Notes: generated from the sequence alone by a model not told the origin. Positions 10,601 through 23,817 are shown, counted from the first letter of the stretch. The stretch: DNA of 64,000 nt from Chlorocebus sabaeus (GCF_047675955.1 NC_132930.1:46935832-46999831), one strand, 5' to 3'. Numbers and translations: made by a program.

Positions 10601-13600
10601 GGTGGAGGATGCCCAGGTCACATGGCCTGGCCTGGTGGAGCCCCCTGAGCCATCCAGCACCTATGTTCCTAGAGGTCTCAGCCTGGGAACGCCTGAGGCC
10701 ATAGGAGGTGATGGCAACAGGAAGTCACTCCCCGCTGCTGGGGGATGCAGCCTCGTCATCTTCCCCTCTGCACTGGTCAAACTCACCCTGCTCACCACTG
10801 ATCTGCCTGCCAGGGCAGGCCCCAGCACTATCTGCCCAGCCATCAGCGGGCCGCCCGGGGCAACGCCAGTCACTCGCCCCGCTGGAAAGGGGCTTCCCTT
10901 TCTGGCCTCAAGTAGGAGGAGAGGAAGCAGCTGGGGTCGGGTCAGGGAGGGGCGTTTCCGAGAGAGGAGATGAGTGCTGAGTTTCCTGGCCTGCCTCCTC
11001 TGGCTCCGAGCCTGGTCTCCACGCAGGGCTGTGTCCCCCCACCTGCCACTCAGGGCTCCCAGGCCAGCTTTTCTGGGTATTTCCCCATCGCCCTCCAAAC
11101 AGTGACAAATCCGGCCTTTTGCTTGGACCTGCCTCAGGTACCAGCTCTTCGGGACCCAAAGCCCCAGGTGGCACAGGGAGGCCAGGCTAACTCCAATGTT
11201 GTGCCAACACACGTTTAGGAAGAGCAGCTACGGAGAAAGAAAGCACTTTCGTTTAGGGAGAGGACATGGGACACTGACTCGGCTTGGCGGCTCCTTCCTC
11301 ACCAGGCCTTGGTCCCCCTGTCTACCACTACCAGGGCCACCGAGACCAGGCCCAGGAGTAGCTGGGTCCCTGCTGCCGGGTGGCAGGCAGCAGTGGCTGT
11401 CACAGTGCAGCCCACAGCGGGAAGGGAGGAGGCTCTGATGGAAACCTGAAGAGTTTCGTGGGAGGCCAAAGCACAACAGTCTGCTATTATCTGATTGAAA
11501 ACTCCACCAACTGGGCAGCAGCTGCCAGGCTGACTGGCACATTAGGCTCCGATGCTCAGTAGAGAGTTAAACACAGGTGGGAAGAGTGACAAGCCAACTT
11601 CAAAGAGCCTGGCACAGCCCGCCCACTGCCCGTGCCACTTCCCTGCCCGGGAGTGGGAGGCTAGGAGAGCCCACAGTCCCCTCACCCTTCCTCTGGGACA
11701 GGCCCACATGGGCACCACCAGGGCATGGGTGCTCAGGCGCCCCTGAGTCTTCCTGAGTTCCCAGGCAGGAGGGGCAGGCGAACAGGTCACCATGGATGGG
11801 TCAACATGCATGGTGGCCATAGACCAGGTTGGGGGCTCAGGAAGGCACCCAGCTCAGGGTGGAGTTGGGGGTGGCCAGGGAGGGTACCCTGAGCACCAAG
11901 CAGGACAGACGCTTATGTCTTCAGTTGAAATTACTTCTAAGGGAGAGAGTGGCAAGGTGGGCCAGGCAGGACAGCTGCTACCCATGGGCACCTGCCAGCG
12001 CTCCTGCCCTCTGATCTGTGGCCTGTCTGCTCTGGCAGCGCGTGACCAGGCCAGGGCCCAGTACACAGGCACCCAGCATTGCATGAGTGGGGCCCGGGGC
12101 TGGGCAGCAGCCTTCTGAAGGAGGTCCACCACTGCCCCAGAGGCAGAGGCCAGGGTGGGTGGCAAAGGCGTGCCACTGCCCCAGACTCCCAAGGCTGAGA
12201 CAAAGCCAAGGACCACCCAGCACTCCAGACTGGCCCCTGACCCCTTCCCACCTTGTCCAGGGGCAGCCAGCGGCAAGGGCCCACCCCTATGCCTGGCTCA
12301 GGACAATGGGCAGGGCTGCAGGGGCAGCCCAGGGCATGGGGACCCGGGGCCCTCAAATGCCACAGAAGGGCATCACTAGATTACAACACCCCTGGATTGA
12401 GGCTAAAGGAACTCCCCCAAACGTAGTTGCCCATCTGCACAGGGTCAAGGGCAGGGAGGCCCTAGCTGGTGCCTGGGGATCTGGCCTCCCATGAGTTAGA
12501 CCTACTTTCACCCCATTTCACAAGGAGGAAGCTGAAGCCCTTAGATGAAGCCTGCTCTGAGTCCAGAACTCAGATCCCCTCTGGTGCCTGGGAGAAGCTC
12601 TGTGCCGCCTCCCTTGGCCCCTGCCTCGCTGTCTCAGCCCCGTGTGCATGGCACGCATGCTGCCTTCTTGAGACTGTTGCCTGCCAGCCCGGCAGACCCT
12701 GGGGCGGGGACCTGGCCTCCCTCTGCAGGCTTGAGCAGACAGGCACCCCACACCCCACCCAGCTGCCTGGAGCAGGCTCAGCAGGCGCGCAGTAAACATC
12801 TGATTCACAAGGAAGCAGAGGGCACTTCTTGGAATCAGTTCAGCTACAGGGATAGGGGTACGGATACCACGAGGGAGCTCTGCCAACCCCTTGGGGCTGC
12901 TCTCATCTCCCCAGGCCACTGATCCAGGTGGCCGAGGCCACATTCTTCCCAGAGGCCAGCTGGCAAAGATGGACCAGATGTGACTGGAATCCATGAAGAA
13001 AGGGCCAGTCACCTCTGGGTGTTGGGGCCAGCAGTTCCAGCATGATCTGTGATCGGGGGCCAGGAGGCCAAGCAGGGCTTGACCACTCTCATAGCCTTGA
13101 AAGTTACAGAGCCTGGGGAGAAGAGAAGAGGTTGGGGGAGGGCACCTTTCTCCCCTCCTGAGAGCCTGCACCACCTCGAGCTCCTCACCCTGAACTCCTG
13201 TCTGACCCAGGTCTCCACCCGCCCCAAACCTGGGCACGCGCTTCTCCCGCATCACCCTTGAAGGACGAGTGTCGTCAGGGGCCCGGCACAGAACCCAAAT
13301 CCAGCAGCATGGCCCAGAGCCAGGGACTTCTGTCATCCCATTCTGCAGAACAGGAAACTGAGGGTCAGGAAGTACAATTCACCTGCAAGGCTCAGGTCTC
13401 CTGGCTCGTGGCCGAGAGGCAGTCCCTTGCCCTTGGAACCATCCTATCTGCCCTCCTGTGCACAGGTCAAGGGGTGGTGAGGAGGATTCCAGTGCCCCAG
13501 GGAGGGGGACCAGCCAGTGAGCCCGAAATGCTCCCTACCGCCCCCTCTTGGACTTAGGCAACCCACACATGGGACTGTGTCCAGCCCTGGGTGTCCAGAC

Positions 13601-14001
13601 AGGGCCACCAGAAGAATGCAGAGGCCTTCTGGGGAGGAGCCGACTATCCTGGAGGAAGGGTTCCAGGATGTGCATGGCCCCTTCTGCTTGCCTCCCAGGC
13701 CCCTCCATGCCCTCACCACACCTGGCATGCATAGGCCACTCCCGTCAAACTGGTCTGCCACCCTTCCCACCGCCTGCCTTTGGCTCACACTGTGTGTAGC
13801 TGCGTGGCTGCCCGCCCGGCTCAGACCTCTCATCCTGACGGCACACCCTGTATTCATTGGCCCAAGGGGTGTGAGCCACCCCACTGTGTCTGGGGTAGGA
13901 CAGCTCTCACCTTGTGGCAAATTCCTCATCTTTTTCCTGGCAGCCTGCCCTTGTCCTCACCCGCCCAGGTTGCAAAGTGATGGCCAAGTCACCCAGTTAT
14001 T
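7650..14001. other. GC-rich unique DNA with MIR traces
   Basis: More than 6 kb contain no Alu. MIR-like cores appear near 12508-12542 (catttcacaaggaggaagctg) and 13345-13372 (acaggaaactgagggtcagg). Long open frames at 8245-8967 and 9466-10176 have no start context, splice structure or family similarity that I can see. Confidence 0.45.
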
Positions 14002-14018
14002 AAAGAACTATATATTCT

Positions 14019-14304
14019 GCCAGGCGTGGTGGCTCACGCCTGTAATCCCAGCACTTTGGGAGGAGAGCAGATCACAAGGTCGAGATCAAGACCATCTTGG
14101 CCAACATGGTGAAATTCCACCTCTACTAAAAATACAAATAAAATTAGCTGGACATGGTGATGCGTGCCTGTAGTCCCAGCGACTTGGGAGGCTGAGGCAG
14201 AGAATCGCTTGAACCCAGGAGGTGGAGGATGCAGTGAGCCGAGATTGAGTCACTGCACTCCAGCCTGGGTAACAGACTCCGTCTCAAAAAAAAAAAAAAA
14301 AAAA
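14019..14304 (+). mobile_element. Alu
   Basis: Sense Alu flanked by the imperfect duplication aaagaac(t/c)atata at 14002 and 14305. The poly-A is about 22. Confidence 0.94.
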
Positions 14305-14684
14305 AAAGAACCATATACTCGTGCCCATGGCTTACAGAGGCCAGATAGTGAGGAGGGCAGAGCCTGCCACACATAGTCACTGACCTGGGGTGTCTCCACA
14401 AGGGAGCTTTTGAGGGCTGAACCCAGGAAGACCCAGGGGCTGCCCAACACTGGCCACTCCTGATGGACTTAGGCCTCTGCCTAATGTGGGCAGGAACCCG
14501 GGAGCCTTGACCTTTACCCAGGCCTCTCCAGGCCAGGCCCTGTCCCCACCCAAGCCAGGATATACAGTGGCTCTGAGGGCCAGGGAGAGCACCCACCCTC
14601 AGCGACCCACTGTCCCTGAATACCAAGCACATGTCACCACCACCACCATCCCCCTACGGACACTCATAGCCACCCATCCAGTAC

Positions 14685-14805
14685 AAAGTGCTTCACGGCC
14701 CTCAGGTCATGGATGAGAAAATGGAGGCATGGCAGGGGGAAGCTTCCTGGCCAGGATCACACAGCTGGAAACTGGTGGCATCCGAGTTCACACCCAAGGC
14801 CCTAG
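14685..14805 (+). mobile_element. MIR
   Basis: The MIR core order is retained: gatgagaaaatggaggca, then ggatcacacagctggaaactgg, then gagttcacacccaagg. Confidence 0.65.
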
Positions 14806-15714
14806 CTGAGTTTGCGCCCTTCCTCCCTGCCCCTCAGGAACCAAGGCTGACCATCTCATCTCTCTGAGCCCCTGGACTTCCCGTCTGTGGGCCTGCTTGT
14901 GTGCGTGCGTCCCTGGGGGGTGGGGAGCTCGAGCTGACTCAGCACACTGCTTCCTCTGTCCATGCGGGCAGAAAGGGCTGAGGCAGGCCCAGAGCCTGCT
15001 CTCCCTCCGTCTGCCTCTCCAGGTCAGCCTCCTTGGTGGACTCCCCCATGACCCTGGAGGTCTGGGGACTCCCCGAAAGGCCAGGCCCCTTGTCAGCACC
15101 CCTCTCACCAGATGGCTCTGGCTATCAGTTCCTAGATACGGCTGCCTATCTGTCTTCCACCTACCTGCCCCTCCAGGGTGTGCCCAACGCAGGGCACAGG
15201 GTCAGGCAATGGGAGACTGGCGGGTGGCATGGAGAGGGTGTACACAGAATCCTCACTCCCTTACATCCCTCGTCCCAGGCCTCCCGTCCTGCCAGGAGTG
15301 GAAAGCTGGGAGTGGGGCCCTGAGGGTGGGCTCTAAGAGGGCCCTTCCAGGGTGTCTAAGTAAAGGACGCAGTGGATGGAGTGGGAAGAACCAGGAGCGG
15401 GTGGAGCGCAGCCCCTCCTCTGGTCCCACAGGGCCTGAGTCAGTGAGGGCAGGGGCTTGCCCAGGCACATGGAGTTGGTACAGGGCTGACCTGAACCCAG
15501 AGTCTTGCTTCGGTCAGGAGGAGGCCATCGGCCCTGCCTTCAGGCGGTTGTGGAAAGAATTCTACATATTTCATCACCGACCCATGTCACCTGCAGGGCC
15601 ACACACGTGTCATCCAGGCAGGTCCACCCCAGCAGCCCACATGGAGCACCCGCCCCTGGCCACAGCCAATTCGAAGGACTTAAGTGTGGCCACTAGACCA
15701 GGAGGCACAGCTGT

Positions 15715-15760
15715 CCTCAGTGTCAACAGATGAGCAAACTGAGGCACAGAGAGGGGACAG
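15715..15760 (+). mobile_element. MIR core fragment
   Basis: The string acagatgagcaaactgaggc plus acagagagggg matches the conserved MIR core. Confidence 0.5.
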
Positions 15761-16009
15761 GAGGTGCTCACGGAGCACCAGCAGGAGGCTCCCCACTGCA
15801 GGGCTCAGGCCTTCAATGCCCCCAGGCAGCGGAGGCCCAGAGCAGCAGGAAAGTGCTGGGCTCCAGGGAGGCTGGCGCACAAGTGGAAGCGGCTGTCACC
15901 GCCCCCTAACTCCTCCAGTCCCTCTGCCATCCCTGAGATTCCCTGTTTCCCATAAGAGTCGCAGACGCCCGGCTATCAGTCACTCGCCCTTCGGTGTGAA
16001 TCAGCGCCA

Positions 16010-16920
16010 GTGGACGGCTTTTCTCGCCCTACGTGAAGCGCGGCCGCTGCAGAGGGAAGGAAGTTTGGATTCCGGGAAGGGCGGAGAGCAAGTGCCCGCC
16101 GCAGTCTTTGAGTCTTGTGGGGCAGGGTCGCCTAAAGGGGCCCCGCGGCGGGGCCAGAGGGGCGCGAGGGGTGCGAAACAGACGCGTCGTACCGCCTTCC
16201 ACCCCTGAGCCCCCGGCAAGGGGCACCCGGCCCCTGCCCCGAAGCCGCGCTCCCTCGGGCAGTGCCCGCCGTGCCCAGGCTCGTGCGTCCTTTGGCAACG
16301 ACACGGAGGCCCCGGGGCCCGAGGAGGGGCCGCTGCGCACCCGGACCCCCGAGACCCACCGAGACGGCCCGGGACCCGGAGACTCTCCCGAGACCCGTCG
16401 AGACCTGCCGGGACCCCGAGACTCCCCCGAGACCCGCCGAGACCTGCCGGGACCCAGAGACTCCCCTGAGATCCCCCAGACCGCCGAGACCCGCCGAGCC
16501 CCTTCCGGACGCCGAGACCATCCTCCCCGCGCGAGACCCCCGAGACCCGCCGAGAACCGCCGCCGAGGCTTACCCGCCGAGCGCTCTCCTGGCCCGCGGG
16601 CCCTGGGTCCAGGCGGCGGCTCGACTCGGCCGCCAGGCGCTCGCGCCCGCGGGGCCAGCCGCCCGCAGCTCCGTCCCGCCCGCGCCCGCCCAGTCCGCCC
16701 AGTCCGCCCAGTCCGCCCTCCTCCTGGCCCCGCCCCGGGCCGGCCCCGCCCCTCCCCGGCCGGTCCTGCAGTCCTGGGGGTCCAAGTTGGCCGTGGGGCG
16801 GGGCGGGGACCTCAGGGTGGGCGGGGAACTGCGCGTGGCCCCCGCGGCCCCGGGAGGAGGCCCCTGGGGGGCGAAGGCTGGCGTCGTCCCGGGCTTAGAC
16901 GCCGGGTCCACAGTACGTGC
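16010..16920 (-). promoter_or_regulatory. CpG island, candidate SH3BP2 promoter / first exon (minus)
   Basis: The stretch is dense in CpG, with GC boxes (ccccgcccc) around 16690-16755. On the minus strand, strong donor matches occur at 16573 (cggcgg|gtaagcc) and 16931 (cacgg|gtaagaac), which would allow a noncoding first exon such as 16574-about 16690. In human 4p16.3, SH3BP2 lies upstream of TNIP2 and is transcribed away from it. This island is about 43 kb from TNIP2 and on the expected side. No SH3BP2 coding sequence is visible, so the assignment is by position only. A divergent noncoding promoter is the alternative. Confidence 0.5.
16360..16500 (+). repeat. 39-bp GC-rich tandem repeat inside the CpG island
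   Basis: The unit gagacccg(t/c)cgagacctgc... starts at 16390 and 16429 (39 bp), with degenerate flanking copies from about 16360 to 16500. Being 13 codons long, it keeps a plus-strand frame open with the repeated phrase ETRRDLPGPRDSP. Confidence 0.8.
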
Positions 16921-19900
16921 TTAGTTCTTACCCGTGAGTGAGGCAGCATGTCTGTTCCTCCTGCGTGTCCCTCGTTGTGACACCCCGGTGCCCAACGATC
17001 CAGGTGGAAAGGGTGCTGTCCACCCCCACCCAACCCCGTGGTCCTGATCCTGGGTGGCCCCACCCCTGCCCAGTGAGTGTGACTTAGGCCCAGGCCAAGA
17101 CAGGAGCAGAGGAGGCGGAGGAGGGCTTGCTGGGCACCAGGGAACCTTGTCTTTGCTTCCAAATGGCCTCCAGGGTACTTTTCAAGCACTTCCCAAGGGG
17201 TCCTCGCCCCTTGGACCAGGTCTGAACCCCGGTGACTCAGAGGTCGTCTTGGGGGCTGGGAGGCACAGGAGACCGGGTGCTTTACACTTGGCCTCCTCTG
17301 AGGCTCCCTTTCCTCCAGCTCTACCATCACCCTCTCCCTAATAGTAGACCCAGATTCCTTGGTTTAAGGGCGGGGGAGAGAAGAGGAGGGGGCTTCCTGG
17401 GAGGAAATGGCTTCCCTGGGGAGCCCTCAGGGCCAGGTAGGTGGAGGGAGCTGTGGAGAGAGTGAAGGGGCTGGTGAGATCAAGCAGGGCCTGCAGAGCT
17501 TGAGGGCAAGCGGACCCCCCCAGTGCAGGAGTCAACTGCTTGGGGCGTGGGGGGACTCCTCCCCATGAGGAGTGGGGACTGGACCCCAGGTCCCAGATCC
17601 CAGGAAGCTGTGAGCAGAGGAAGGATGGTATCTTGCTGGGAACCCAAGGGAGCTGGGGGTAGGTGGTGGTGACCTGGCCCTGTCCAGGCAGGAGGCCAAG
17701 GTCTGAGCCTCTGTGGTGAGCACAAGGGGCCAGAGTCTATCAGGCGCAATGACAGGGGCTGAATTGGCTGCTCCAAATCAGGCAGGGGCAGAGGTGCCCA
17801 GGGCTGGCCCTGCAGCAGGTGAAGGACTGGGTTTGGGTCCTACAGGTTGAAATACCTGGGGACCTCCAGGAGACATAGCCAGACCAAGTGGGTTCCCAGG
17901 GTTGCAGCTGGACCGAGCGAGGGCCAAGTCACTGTCCACCTGTCCCAGAGCTGCCCAACAATGGGTCTCAAGCCTCAGAAAGGGGATCCCTGACTGCAAT
18001 AGCCCTCCTCCCTGATAGAGAGACACACTTGGGATCAGAGAGGTTAACTGGGGAAGGGAGTAAGTGGGAGGAGCCAGAAAACTAGGTGGCCAGGCCCTGA
18101 GCCCAGGCATAGAGGAGGAGCAAGTGCCTACCAGCAAGTGACCAGGACCAAGGCAGGGCCGCTGGAGAGAAGGGACAAAGCAGGGGATGGCAGAGGCAGG
18201 GGAGGGTATGGGAGAGTCTTCAGACAACAGGACCCCTTTTCCCCGTCTGTGAAATGGAGGGGTCTCTACTGGGGAGGCGGCAGGAGAAGTGGATGGGGCA
18301 TGAGAGCAGGCAGGTACTCACCCTACCTGGGCCATGGCCACCCCTCACACCGGCACTGGGGCTGTGACTCTACCCTCCCACAGACTAGCTCTCAGGGCTA
18401 AACTTAGACCCCAGTGATGGAGGAGATGGGTGCTGGCTGGCTGGGGTGCTCACCCTCTGGGGTGCCTGCTCACATCCCCACCTGTAAGTCTCCTGGGCCT
18501 GGCTCCCCAGGTTTCAACTCCGCTCGTCCCGGCCTCGGGTAGCCTGCAACTCTTCTGCCCACCCCTCCACCCTGGGCTATTTCACCTTTTCCTAGGCGGG
18601 AGGAAGAGGTAGGAACTACAGCCGTTGTGGAAGTGGCTGGGCTCAGCCCCATCCGACGCTCAGTACTGCCACTGTTAGCACCGCATGGGGCTCATCAGTC
18701 CTGTAAGAGGCCACATGCAGAGGCGGCTCCAGACTGGGCCAGGCTGGGCTAGGGCTCCTGACAAAACACTCATGACCTTGGGGCTGGACATCTTGATGTC
18801 CCTGATGTCCAGTTCAGCTAAAGAAATGCCTGGCCCCACACCAGACCCCGGGGACCCAAGATGATGCAGGGAAGTCCCTACCCTTGTGGCTCATGAGAGG
18901 AGCAAATGGACGAATGAGCAGATGCCGTAGGGTCACAGCAAGTGTCCTCTTTCCAGAGGGCCAGCTGGGGAGAAGAACAGAGACCAGGAGGGGAGTGGAG
19001 CAAAGCCAGATGTTGGTGCTGCCCTGCCAGGGCCTGACTGCAGGGCAGGGTGTGCAGAGCTGGCCTCAGATGCCAAGATCAGAGTTGATGGAGCAGGGTC
19101 ACTGCAGACAGTGTGGATGGACCAGGTGCCCAGAGAATGATCACCCAGAAATGCAAGTCGCCTCTGTGCAGGGCACCTCAGCCAAACAGGGGGAACAGGG
19201 TGCAGCCTCCACCTTGGGGAGAATTTGACATGTCATATTACTCCCTTCTTCCTTGCCAGTCCAACCCCAGGGCATGAGAAGAAGGAACCCTAGCTGGGGC
19301 CTCAGGGCAGCTCCTAGCAACCCATCCGAGCAAGAAGCTGCTGGAGGCTGAGGCCAGAGCCTCTGGACACCTAGGGGTTCCGCTGAGGCTGACAGGGCAG
19401 GCGTGGGTGAGGAGAATGACCTCACCTGCTGGGAGGGTGTGCAGGGCAGATGAGCAGAGGTGAGGTGAGGACCCCTGGCCGGCAGGGAGCGGGGGAGCCG
19501 GCCTCTGCAGGGCACATCCGGGATAGAAACCTATGGTGACACCCCAACCACACTCACAGAACAAGGTCAAACAGCAGGGGGCTGGTCCCCTGCCACACCC
19601 ATCCCCCACGTGCCATCGGCATGCCACTGTTTCGGTAGGACCCAGAATAGGCAGAGGCAGCTACTGTCTTGGGGGTGGGGCAAGACCCTGCTGAGGGCAA
19701 GGCTGGCGGTTAGGACGGGGAGGGCGGGATCTGCTGCTGGCCTAAGGGTCACAGGCCTCCCAGCAGGGGGCTTTATGCGCAGGCAGGGACCCCTCCCGCG
19801 TCTCTTTTTCCTTCCCCAAGCCAGCAACCCCAGAGTTGTCCGCATTGATGCCTCTCCTCTCGCCCCACATCCTGTCCACCCTAAAGGTTCTGTCGGCAAA

Positions 19901-20411
19901 GTACACCTGGAATCCTGCCCTTCTCAGTCCCTGCCTGTCTCATCCTCCCTCTCCTGCCCTTGCCTGGCAGTGTCCATCGTTACACCAGAGGGATCCAGTC
20001 ACAGTGTGAGTCAGGTCATGTCTCTTCTTCACTCAGAACTTTCTGTAGCTCCGGCCTCCCCCAAGGCAAATGCTTTCCGTCCTGGCATGGGCAGGGCCCA
20101 GACTGAGCCTGCACCACCAACCTGCTTCCTGAGTCCTCTCTCCGTAGTCCTGCTCTGTGTTGGCCACGCTGGCCTCCCGTCTCCTCCAGCGCCTAGGCAC
20201 CTTCCCACCTCAGGGTCTTTGCACTTGCCATTCCTGCCCCTAGATCACCCTTGGCCGGTGTGCCTGGGCCCTCGCTGCCCTCGGTCTGGGCTCTGCTTCC
20301 AGGGCACTGGAGTTACAAAATAGACTCCCAGTGCATGATTGGTGAATGAACAGACAAAGGCCTCAAGGGGCAGCCCCAGGGAAGGGGCTAGGTAGGTTTT
20401 ATTTTTGTGTT
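16921..20411. other. Unique DNA beyond the 16-kb island
   Basis: GC-rich and Alu-free. A MIR-like minus core lies at about 18238-18265 (tctgtgaaatggagggg). No gene was recognised. Confidence 0.45.
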
Positions 20412-20690
20412 TTGTTTTGAGATAGGGTCTTACTCTGTTGCTCAGGCTAGAGTGCAGTGGCACTGCAGCCTCAACCTCCTGGGCTCAGGTGAGCCTCCCA
20501 CCTCAGCTGGGACTATAGGCATCTGCCACCACACCCAGCTAATTTTTATTTATTTATTTTTTTTATTTTTATTGTAGAGGTAGGGTCTCACCATGTTGCC
20601 CAGACTGGTCTCGAACTACTGGGCTCAAATGATCCGCCCACCTCAGCTCCCAAAATGCTGGGATTACTGGCGTGAGCCATCGCGCCCATC
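20412..20690 (-). mobile_element. AluJ-like (old)
   Basis: Antisense Alu with heavy divergence and a tttatttatttatttttttt middle linker. It ends gtgagccatcgcgcccatc. Confidence 0.9.
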
Positions 20691-23580
20691 CTAGCCAGGT
20701 TTTGGGGCTGCCAACTGGGTCCCTTGTCCAGAGGACCTTGGAAGCATGGACCCTGCCCTCCTACCTGTCCCAGTCCCCAGGAGTGGCCCCACAATGATAC
20801 CGTGTACCACCTCACCAGGCTGCCTCGCTAGGAGAGGCAATTCCTGAGTAGGGCCAAGGCCACAGGCTGCCCCCCTGATTCCTTGGGGATGGGAGGGGAC
20901 AGGTTCCCACCCTACCTCCTCCAATCCCCACTACCTGGGGGAGGCTGGAGTCATCCTGCCACACAGCCCAGTCCCCTGGCCACACGGCCCAGCACTGGAG
21001 GGAGGGGCCGAGCGGGGCGTGGGGGAGGATGTGGCTCATGGGAAGAGGAGTTTGGGGAGGCAGGCTGGGCCTCACACGCAGGCATCAGGCTGGCTCTCAG
21101 GACATGGCTGGGGGCTGGCATCTCTCCCAGGAGGCTGCGCTGGTGGCAGGCACTCTGGCAGGGAGGGTGGGCTGGACAGGAGCGGCCCCTCCCAGGCTCT
21201 GGGCCGTCTCTGCATCCCAGGCCAGGCCTGGCTGCCTCACGCCTTGCCCTGGGTGGGATGGGGAATGTTTTCTCCTTTGCCGAATGAGGGAAAGGAGTAG
21301 CCCGGGGCTGGAGGGGGAGCAGTGGAGGTTGGGTGGGATAGTAGGATGTGTGTGCTGGGCGAGGGGTGGAGGCATGGAGGCCTTCTCGGGTCTCAGTCAG
21401 ACCCCAAGCCAGAGTTCCCTGCATGCTGGCCTCCCCTCTGCCTCCACTGCCCTCCAGCATCATCCCGGGAAAGCCAGCTCAGTAGCATTACCCCAGGGGA
21501 CCTTCCCAGACCCCCACAGTCATGCCTAGATGCGCACCTACATCCCAGGCCTCACCCACCACACTGCCCAGAACTAGCCTTCCTCACCACTCCATCCCAC
21601 TCCCCAGGCTGGGGTGCCTTGAGGGCAGGGGTCTTCCAGTCGCTGTGGTCCCCAGGATGGTCCGGCACAGGGCCCTGCTCAGAAAACATCCTCAGTGGGT
21701 GGCCCCAGCCTGTGGGCTTCTAGCCAGCTGCCCTCAGTGAGTCTGTGGAGGGCGGGGCCCACAGCTAACTCGCCCACTGCCCCTCGTGCCCGGGACAGGC
21801 CTGGCTTCCTGTCCAGCCTGAGAGCTGGTAAAGGCTGACGACATCTGCGAAGGCTTTCTGGGGAACAATAGGACTGAGCTGGGCTCCCACAACCTGGGAG
21901 GACTCTCCTGGCAGGGGCACAGCCCTAGAGGGCACAGCGAGGGAAATAGAGCCAGAGCTCACAACAGGTCAAGGGCCAGCCAGCACCCCCAGGCCACCGG
22001 CACTCCGCAGGAGGGCCTGCCCTGCCTGCCTGGCTGCCACACCCCTAGCCCAAGTCAGCTGCTGGCTCTGTCCTCTGAGGTTTGCTTGAGTCAATTTTCT
22101 ACATAAAATGAGGGTGTCAGGCAAGTCCTACTAGGAAACTCTATTTTGTAACACCAGGCCTGTGGGCAGAGGACCCAGGACCCACGCACACACTGGCTTT
22201 TCTATTTTTACATCCAGAGTTGCCTGCTCGCACCCCCGGAGCCCAATTTGGAACTTGAAAGCAGTGCAAATCTATTCCGAGGCCACTTCCGGCCCCTGCG
22301 CGTGGGAGGTGGGTGTTTACACAACAGCCTGCCCCACCTGCCTCCCTCCAAAACGCCCCCTCTCCTGGCACTCCCCACCCCCACCAATGCCCCTGCCAGC
22401 CACGTGACCTTCAGGAATGCATCGAGGTCTGGAAGGGGAAGCCCATGTGGGGCTTGGGAAGGGGAAGCTGTGGCCTTCAACAACGGTGAGGTTCCCACGT
22501 CACCCCAAGGGGTCCCCACCTATTACCCCAGCCCAGGGCCAGGAGAGGCAGCCAGCCCTTTCCCAGCCAGCGCTGGACACTGAGACATGAGGGTGCAAGG
22601 TGGCCTGCGTGACAGCAAAGCCTTTCATGACCAGAGCAGGAAGGAACAGGGGAACAGATGAGCCTAGGAGGCCTCCCAGGAGAGGGGACCCCAGGAGGCA
22701 CTTGAGGGCTGCTCCTACCTCAGTTCCCCTGGCCTCTCCCAGGGCCCTGGCAAGACTGGGCTGCCTTGGCAGGAGTGAATGAGGGACTCACCCCACCAGG
22801 ACCCAGAACTCCCCATCCTACCTGGCCACAAGTGGGTTCTGAAGGGGTCTCACCAGGCCTTCAGCCGCCTGCCCAGCCCAGGACCCAGAGGACCACTCCC
22901 TCCCCCTTCCACTTCTCCATCCTTGGGAGTGGACCCTTGGCCTTAATTCCGCACTTGTGGGTCCTCTAAACCCACAAGTTGGCAGCCCGAAAGGCCCCCG
23001 CTACAGCCCTGAGACCATCCCTTCCCAAAGTGCCACCTTCTGCCCGATGACATGGACACTTATGTGTGAACCCCCAATGCTGTGATGCCCTACCATGCCA
23101 CCTCTCCACTTGGGGCACCTCTGATGTGCCCAGCTCAGGGTCAGGCATGGCCAGCTGCCCTCAGTGAGCCTGTGGAGGGTGGGCTTCTATCGGCGGTTCT
23201 ACTAGGGCTCATCAAGTAGCTCAGAATGGCTCTGGTCCAGTGGCCCTGCCTCTGAGCCCCCAGCCTGTGCTGCCTCTCCTCCCGGCCTCTGACCGGGGTG
23301 AAGCTGGAGAGATGAGCTGCCTCACCTAGCCCAGAGCTGGCGGGAACAGCAGAAGACTCAGGACCCCAAGGGCGGGGACTTTCCCATCACACTGAGGCGG
23401 AGGCAGGAGAGTGGGGGCGGGGGTGGTGACGCAGAGCTGAACACAGTCTGGCCTGTGATGGTGTGAGGCCCAGTTGGGGATGTGCACACCCTCAGCCCTC
23501 CCAGAGCACATCCCGTGCCAGGTACAGTACCAGGTGCTTTTCACATCCTCACACCTTCTTATCCCTGAAGCCATTTAGCA
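20691..23580. other. Unique GC-rich intergenic DNA
   Basis: No recognised exons. The phrase ccagctgccctcagtgag(t/c)ctgtggagg occurs at about 21724 and 23152, a short duplicated segment. Confidence 0.45.
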
Positions 23581-23817
23581 GCCTGGCCAACATGGTGAAA
23601 CCCAGTCTCCACTAAAACCACACAAATTAGCTGGGTGTGGTGGCACACGCATGTAATCCCAGCTACTCGGGAGGCTGAGGCAGGAGAATCACTTGAACCT
23701 GGGAGGTGGAGGTTGCAGTGAGCCAAGATGGTGCTGCTGCACACCAGCCTGGGCAAGAGCGAGACTCTGTCTCAAAAAAAAAAAAATTAAAAAAAGAAAG
23801 AAAGAAAGAAAAGAAAA
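23581..23817 (+). mobile_element. 5'-truncated Alu with AAAG tail
   Basis: It begins within the left arm (gcctggccaacatgg) and ends in poly-A followed by (aaag)n. The truncated 5' end abuts unique sequence. Confidence 0.88.

Larger units (their letters stand above)
14305..16009. other. Unique DNA upstream of the 16-kb CpG island
   Basis: Apart from MIR remains, no repeat or exon is recognised. The open frame at 14897-15733 lacks support. Confidence 0.45.

Noticed and set aside
14897..15733. 278-codon plus-strand open frame
   Set aside because: Overlaps MIR remains and GC-rich unique DNA; no recognisable domain.
16033..16941. 302-codon plus-strand frame in the CpG island
   Set aside because: Rich in R/P/A from CpG content and the 39-bp repeat. 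Kept only as a low-interest observation, not called as a gene.
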